From the NCBI GenBank assembly GCA_000620185.1, contig KK211088.1, positions 264,498 to 328,497 of the forward strand: 64,000 bases of DNA, read 5' to 3'. This DNA is from Geodermatophilaceae bacterium URHB0062. Lineage in GTDB: Bacteria > Actinomycetota > Actinomycetes > Mycobacteriales > Geodermatophilaceae. Shown here piece after piece: positions 60,003 through 64,000 of this stretch (position 1 is its first letter; every line of letters starts with the position of its first letter). The notes beneath the pieces are model-generated. The model was not told the DNA's origin, made no database searches, and saw nothing but the letters and a program-made list of their open reading frames with translations. The position numbers and the translations under genes are program-made.

Positions 60003-60716
60003 TCAGAGCGGCACCTTGATGATCGATCCGCCCCTGCTCTCGCACAGTGGCAGTGGGACCGTGGGCAGCGAGCAGACGAGCTGGCACAGGCAGCCCTGCG
60101 GCGTCGGGCTCGCCGTCGTGGGCGTGGCCGTCTTCGTGGGTGCCGGCGTGGCCTTCGTCGGCGCCGCAGTGGCCTGGGTCGGTGCGGCCGTCGTCGGCTG
60201 GGACCCGCCGCCGCTGCCCCCACCGCTACCGCCGCCGCTCGTGCCGCCGCCGCTCGTGCCGCCGCCGCTCGAGCCGCCGGTGGGGCCGCTGCCTCCGTCG
60301 GCCCCGGCCGCCGTGCCGCCGCCCGAACCGCCCGAGCCGACGGAGCCGTCCGACCCGCCGGTGACGCCCCTCGCTCCGGCGCCGCCCGACCCGGAGCCGC
60401 TTCCGGCCTCGATGCCGGAACCGCCCCCGGCGCCGCCGGACGTTCCCCCCGGCCGCGACCGGCCGCCGGCCACCCAGGCGCCCGCCGCTCCGGTGCTGCC
60501 GGCCGCAGCTGCCCCGGAGTCGCCCGGCACCGGGGTGCGCGACGCGGCAGTGGGAAGCATGGTTGCGCCGCCGCCCGCAGTACCGCCGTCGGGGTCGGGG
60601 CCGCCGGTGAAGACGCCCTCGGCGTCGCCACCCGAGCCCCCGGACAGCCCGCCGCCGGAGACGAGCAGGGCGACGGGCGCGGCTACCAGCAGGCAGCCAC
60701 ACACGATCGAGAGCAC
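60003..60716 (-). CDS. Secreted or membrane-anchored Gly/Ser- and Thr/Pro-rich protein
   Basis: A hydrophobic segment (IVCGCLLVAAPVALLVSGGGL) is followed by about 130 residues of Gly/Ser repeats and a Thr/Pro/Ala-rich stretch, then a short Cys-containing end (GCLCQLVCSLP ... PLPLCES). Such linkers are common in cell-wall-spanning proteins. No domain is recognised. GTG 60716 starts inside the hydrophobic segment; basic residues (TTRRADAARRA) upstream look like a signal n-region, but no ATG, GTG or TTG is present in frame there before the NUDIX gene ends, so the true start is uncertain. A proline-rich frame on the other strand is its shadow. Confidence 0.55.
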   Translation of the reverse strand: MLSIVCGCLLVAAPVALLVSGGGLSGGSGGDAEGVFTGGPDPDGGTAGGGATMLPTAASRTPVPGDSGAAAAGSTGAAGAWVAGGRSRPGGTSGGAGGGSGIEAGSGSGSGGAGARGVTGGSDGSVGSGGSGGGTAAGADGGSGPTGGSSGGGTSGGGTSGGGSGGGSGGGSQPTTAAPTQATAAPTKATPAPTKTATPTTASPTPQGCLCQLVCSLPTVPLPLCESRGGSIIKVPL

Positions 60717-60943
60717 CAGGACGGCGCGGCGCGCAGCGTCGGCACGGCGGGTCGTTCCCGCACGGACGGCACGATGCGACGCGGTGCCGGGGGCGCGGTG
60801 GCGGGACGGGCGGGACAGGACGACTCCTCGTGCCGGCGTGCTCGGAAACCGCCGTCCCGCAGGTGGGAAGCGCTCCTCGAGGGCCGCGTACCCACGAACG
60901 GCCAGGTCATGCCCAAGATCTGCGCCGGACCGGTCGCCCCCGA

Positions 60944-61420
60944 TCAGCGCGCGGGATCCTCCAGCAGCGGGCGCAGGCGCGAGAGCGAGGCCGCCAGCCC
61001 GGGATGCAGCTCGACCTCGTCGAGCGCGGCCAGCGGGAGCCACGCCACACCGTCGCTCTCGCCGTCCAGCCGCAGGTCGGCGGCGTGGATCGGGCGGGCG
61101 GGTCGCGCGAGGACGGTCGTGTAGGCCCAGCCGCCGTGGTCGTCGACCGAGCGGGCGCCCAGGACGAGATCCTCCGGCCGGAGCCCGAGTTCCTCCTGCA
61201 CCTCGCGCAGCGCTCCCACGTGCGGGGCCTCGCCCTCGTGCAGGGCACCGCCCGGCGTCCCCCAGGTGCCGCCGTGGTGCGACCACTGGGCCCGGTGCTG
61301 CAGCAGCACCTCGGTACCACCGTCGGCATCCCGGTGCAGCAGCAGGCCCGCGGCACCGGCCCGCCCCCAGTGGCGATGGCCCAGGGCGCAGGTGGTCCAG
61401 CCGTCGGTGGAGTGGAGCAC
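60944..61420 (-). CDS. NUDIX hydrolase
   Basis: The 158-residue protein contains the Nudix box G-A-L-H-E-G-E-x7-R-E-V-Q-E-E-L-G-L (GALHEGEAPHVGALREVQEEL), complete in the Gx5Ex7REUxEExGU pattern, near residue 65. Before it, GGTWGTPGG. It hydrolyses nucleoside diphosphates linked to another moiety; the particular substrate is unknown. GTG 61420 is chosen because it starts with VLHSTDGWTTCALGHRHWG; the frame continues to 61645 without improved support. It is divergent from the following small plus-strand gene. Confidence 0.87.
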   Translation of the reverse strand: MLHSTDGWTTCALGHRHWGRAGAAGLLLHRDADGGTEVLLQHRAQWSHHGGTWGTPGGALHEGEAPHVGALREVQEELGLRPEDLVLGARSVDDHGGWAYTTVLARPARPIHAADLRLDGESDGVAWLPLAALDEVELHPGLAASLSRLRPLLEDPAR

Positions 61421-61480
61421 GCGACCAGTGAACCCGCTCCCCGCGCGGAATGCCGCCCGCCGGGCGGGCAGGATCGGCCC

Positions 61481-61783
61481 ATGGCCACCGTGCAGCTGCG
61501 TCGCTACTGGTTCGACCCCGGACATCTGGCCGCGTTCCGCGACTGGTTCCCCACCCTGCTGCCGGTCCGCGAGCAGTTCGGCTTCCGGCTGCTGTTCGCG
61601 CTCGCCGACCCGTGGCAGGAGACGTTCACCTGGGCGGTCGCCCACGATGGCGACGTCGATGCGTTCCTCGAGGCGGAGGCGACGTACGAGGCCTCACCCG
61701 AGCGGGCCGCCGTCTTCGAGGACTTCCCCGGCCACATCGCGAGGTCCGAGACCGGCTTCGTGGAGGACGCCCTCGGGTCCTGA
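61481..61783 (+). CDS. Small NIPSNAP-like hypothetical protein
   Basis: A 100-residue product (ATVQLRRYWFDPGHLAAFRDWFPTLLPVREQFGFRLLFAL...) with the aromatic, alternating strand-helix pattern of dimeric alpha-beta barrel proteins such as NIPSNAP. ATG 61481 is used. The function is unknown. It ends before a palindrome at 61812-61854. Confidence 0.65.
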   Translation: MATVQLRRYWFDPGHLAAFRDWFPTLLPVREQFGFRLLFALADPWQETFTWAVAHDGDVDAFLEAEATYEASPERAAVFEDFPGHIARSETGFVEDALGS

Positions 61784-61811
61784 GCCCGGGCCGGCGGAGG
61801 GTTCTCCGCCG

Positions 61812-61854
61812 AACCTTGTGCTCTGCCTACACACACGGAGCAGAGCACAAGGTT
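61812..61854. repeat. Inverted repeat with 15-base arms and 13-base loop
   Basis: AACCTTGTGCTCTGC (61812-61826) is exactly complementary to GCAGAGCACAAGGTT (61840-61854). It lies 28 bases after one plus-strand gene and 56 before the next. It may act as a terminator or belong to the same class of intergenic palindromes as 53813-53869, though the sequences differ. Confidence 0.75.
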
Positions 61855-61909
61855 GCGGACACCCGACCCCGGTGAGCCGCCCTCCGGTCGCGCGGGCAGG
61901 ATCGACCGC

Positions 61910-62368
61910 ATGACCACGACGACGACCATGGCCGAGGTACCCGGGCTGAGGGGCAGCGAGCTCGGCACCAGCGACTGGCACGAGGTGACCCAGGAGCACG
62001 TGAACCAGTTCGCCGGCGCCACCGGCGACCACCAGTGGATCCACGTCGACGTCGAGCGCGCCACGGCCGAGAGCCCCTACAAGGGGCCCATCGCGCACGG
62101 GTACCTCACCCTCTCGTTGCTGGCCCCCCTGTCCGCGCAGGTCCTGGTCGTCACCGACACCGCGATGGGCGTCAACTACGGGCTCAACAAGGTCCGCTTC
62201 CCTTCCCACGTGCCGGTCGGCTCGCGGGTCCGCCTCACGGCGACGCTCAAGGACGTCGAGGAGTTCTCCGGCGGCCTGCAGCTCACCCTCTCCTGCGTCA
62301 TCGAGCGCGAGGGCGGGGACAAGCCGGTCTGCGTCGCCGAGCCGGTCTACCGGTACTACGGGGGCTGA
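61910..62368 (+). CDS. MaoC-family (R)-enoyl-CoA hydratase-like protein
   Basis: The 152-residue hot-dog fold protein has VNQFAGATGDHQWIHVDVERA, with the catalytic Asp/His pair of the MaoC hydratase 2 motif, then GPIAHGYLTLSLL and NYGLNKVRFPSHVPVGSRVRL. It resembles single-domain actinobacterial MaoC dehydratases (such as NodN-like) that act on CoA thioesters. ATG 61910 is used. It is followed six bases later by a LOG-family gene in the same direction. Confidence 0.88.
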   Translation: MTTTTTMAEVPGLRGSELGTSDWHEVTQEHVNQFAGATGDHQWIHVDVERATAESPYKGPIAHGYLTLSLLAPLSAQVLVVTDTAMGVNYGLNKVRFPSHVPVGSRVRLTATLKDVEEFSGGLQLTLSCVIEREGGDKPVCVAEPVYRYYGG

Positions 62369-62373
62369 GCCAC

Positions 62374-62943
62374 GTGCACGTCGCCGTCTTCACCGGGTCG
62401 CACGACGGCCCGCCGTCCCACCGAGAGGCCGCCGCGGCCTTCGCGCGCGACCTGGCGAAGGCCGGCGTCGGCATCGTCTACGGCGGCGGGCACGTCGGGA
62501 TGATGGGCGTCGTCGCCGACGCGGCCCTGGCCGCGGGTGGCGACGTGGTCGGTGTCATCCCGCAGCACCTCGTTGACGACGAGCTGGCGCACCCGGGTCT
62601 CCCCCGGCTGGAGGTCGTCGGCTCGATGCACGAGCGGAAGGCCCTGATGGCCGACCTGGCCGACGCCTTCATCGCCCTGCCCGGCGCCGCCGGCACCCTG
62701 GAGGAGCTCTTCGAGGCCTGGACCTGGGGCATGTTGGGGCTGCACGCCAAGCCGACGGCGCTGCTCGACGTCGACGGGTTCTGGCGGCCGCTGCTGAGCC
62801 AGCTGCGGCGCATGGTCGACGACGGCTACCTCGACGGGCGGCGGCTCGACGCGCTCGGCGTGGTGACCGACGCCGCCGAACTGCTCTCCTTCGTCGACGG
62901 GTACGAGCACCCGCCGCGCAAGTGGACGGCGCCCAGCCGGTAG
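62374..62943 (+). CDS. LOG-family protein (cytokinin riboside phosphate phosphoribohydrolase-like)
   Basis: The TIGR00730-type fold is clear: VAVFTGSHDGPPSHREAAAAFARDL, GIVYGGGHVGMMGVVADAAL and MHERKALMADLADAFIALPGAAGTLEELFEAW. The family signature PGGxGTxxE is altered to PGAAGTLEE, so one glycine is replaced by Ala. Members release adenine-type bases from nucleoside 5'-monophosphates. GTG 62374 is used and lies six bases after the MaoC stop. The stop codon is TAG. Confidence 0.88.
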   Translation: MHVAVFTGSHDGPPSHREAAAAFARDLAKAGVGIVYGGGHVGMMGVVADAALAAGGDVVGVIPQHLVDDELAHPGLPRLEVVGSMHERKALMADLADAFIALPGAAGTLEELFEAWTWGMLGLHAKPTALLDVDGFWRPLLSQLRRMVDDGYLDGRRLDALGVVTDAAELLSFVDGYEHPPRKWTAPSR

Positions 62944-62986
62944 CTCCGCCCGGCACCGCCGGCGGCGGCTGCCTACCGTCTGGTCC

Positions 62987-64000
62987 GTGGAGCACTGGGA
63001 CGTCGTCGTCGTGGGCGGCGGGCCGGCCGGCGCTGCGTGCGCGGCGGCCGCGCGGCAGGCCGATCCCTCCGCTCGGGTGCTCGTGCTCGACCGCGCCGCC
63101 TTCCCCCGCGACAAGGTGTGCGGCGACGGCATCGCCCCGGAGGCGCTCGACGTCCTCGCCGGGCTGGGCATCGATCCGGACGGGCTGACCGACGGCTACG
63201 CGAGCGTGCCGCGGCTGCGCCTGCGCTCGCCCGGCGGGACGACGGTCGAGCGGGCGATGCACCGGCCGGCGAGCGTCGTGCCCCGCGCGGTGTTCGACGG
63301 CCGGCTGCTGACCGCGGCGCTGTCCTCGGGCGCGGAGCTGCGGCGGCACACCGTCCGGCGGCTGCGGGTGCGGCCGGGGCACGTCGAGGTGGACGACGTC
63401 CTGACCGCGGGCGTGGTGGTCGGCGCCGACGGGGCGGAGTCGGTCGTCCGCCGGGCGGTGGGGGTGGCGCCCAACCGGCCGGCGCAGCTCGCCATCGCGA
63501 TCCGCGGGTACGCGGCGGTGCCGGCCGGGATGGACGGCGTCCAGGCGATCCTGACCACCGAGCAGCGCTGGCCGGCCTACGCCTGGTCGTTCCCCCTGGG
63601 CGACGGGCGCGCGAACGTCGGCTACGGCGAGCTGGTCTCCGGCGGGGTGAACCGCGCGGGGCTGCTGGCCGGCCTCGCGCGGCTGCTGCCCGGGGTGACG
63701 GTCGACCGGCTCCGGGCCCACCGGCTGCCGCTGTCGACCGGCCGGCCGCGGCAGCCCGACGGGCGGGTGCTGCTCGCCGGGGACGCCGCGTCGCTGATCA
63801 ACCCGCTGACCGGCGAGGGCATCTTCTACGCCGTCCTGTCCGGCGCGCTCGCCGGCGCGGCGGCGGTCGGCGGCGGCGACGCGGGGGCGGCCTACCGACG
63901 GGCGCTGCGACAACGGCTCGGCACCCACCTCACGCACTCCGCGACCGCCTCCTGGGCCAGCCGCTGGCCCCGGGGGATGGATGCCGTCTTCCGTGCCGCC
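62987..64000 (+). CDS. Geranylgeranyl reductase-family FAD oxidoreductase, 3' end off the window
   Basis: The visible 338 residues start DVVVVGGGPAGAACAAAARQ (FAD-binding GxGxxG), then DRAAFPRDKVCGDGIAPEAL and later VLLAGDAASLINPLTGEGIFYAVLSGALA, the GG reductase/ FixC-like hallmarks, with YAWSFPLGDGRANVGYG for the isoprenoid-binding sheet. Such enzymes saturate isoprenoid chains of menaquinone or lipids. With menB 3 kb away, reduction of the menaquinone side chain (MenJ-like) is a plausible role. GTG 62987 is the start. Confidence 0.88.
   Translation, partial: MEHWDVVVVGGGPAGAACAAAARQADPSARVLVLDRAAFPRDKVCGDGIAPEALDVLAGLGIDPDGLTDGYASVPRLRLRSPGGTTVERAMHRPASVVPRAVFDGRLLTAALSSGAELRRHTVRRLRVRPGHVEVDDVLTAGVVVGADGAESVVRRAVGVAPNRPAQLAIAIRGYAAVPAGMDGVQAILTTEQRWPAYAWSFPLGDGRANVGYGELVSGGVNRAGLLAGLARLLPGVTVDRLRAHRLPLSTGRPRQPDGRVLLAGDAASLINPLTGEGIFYAVLSGALAGAAAVGGGDAGAAYRRALRQRLGTHLTHSATASWASRWPRGMDAVFRAA

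Noticed and set aside
60016-61431. A proline-rich plus-strand ORF of 471 codons
   Set aside because: It is the reverse-strand shadow of the Gly/Ser-rich gene and NUDIX gene; no start context or domain.

Overview
The window is high-GC DNA read as actinobacterial, most likely from the family Geodermatophilaceae (Blastococcus, Geodermatophilus or Modestobacter type). The reasons are the codon use, frequent GTG starts, GpgS, MenB, an ANTAR protein, and above all a formate dehydrogenase whose selenocysteine position is encoded by TAG, a code variant I recall being reported for that family. No rRNA, tRNA or CRISPR array was seen.

Layout. (1) 1-10.1 kb: an SIS-domain sugar isomerase with a membrane glycosyltransferase cut by the left edge, an ANTAR regulator, two paralogous polyprenyl-phosphate sugar transferases, an intact and a decayed low-molecular-weight tyrosine phosphatase, a dead IS5-type transposase and a tyrosine kinase/chain-length regulator. 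(2) 10.8-26.6 kb: an exopolysaccharide island with a sulfotransferase, several glycosyltransferases, a polysaccharide deacetylase, methyltransferases, an ABC exporter pair, a Wzy-like polymerase, a Wzx-like flippase and a WecG/TagA enzyme. (3) 26.8-27.2 kb: a decayed fragment of a second formate dehydrogenase beta gene. (4) 27.3-37.6 kb: eight minus-strand genes, nearly all with overlapping stop and start codons, joining a GT2-GtrA-kinase fusion, a GT39 transferase, two secreted phosphoesterases, a GH99-like hydrolase and lipoproteins. (5) 38.1-43.6 kb: formate dehydrogenase alpha, beta and NrfD-type subunits; alpha carries an in-frame TAG followed by a bacterial SECIS-like hairpin. (6) 44-54 kb: an SGNH hydrolase, two adjacent cyclic-di-GMP proteins with complementary degenerate domains, and a coupled MBL-DedA-phosphodiesterase operon. 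(7) 54-64 kb: housekeeping genes including gpgS, a GDPD, HAD phosphatase, two TetR regulators, menB, NUDIX, MaoC, LOG and a geranylgeranyl-reductase-like oxidoreductase cut by the right edge.

How it fits together. The left 27 kb can build, polymerise, export and phospho-regulate a surface polysaccharide. The 27-37 kb operon looks like a second, secreted or membrane glycan/phosphate module. The formate dehydrogenase is a membrane-attached molybdo-selenoenzyme whose synthesis depends on selA, selB, selC and selD products not encoded here, including a tRNA-Sec with a CUA anticodon.
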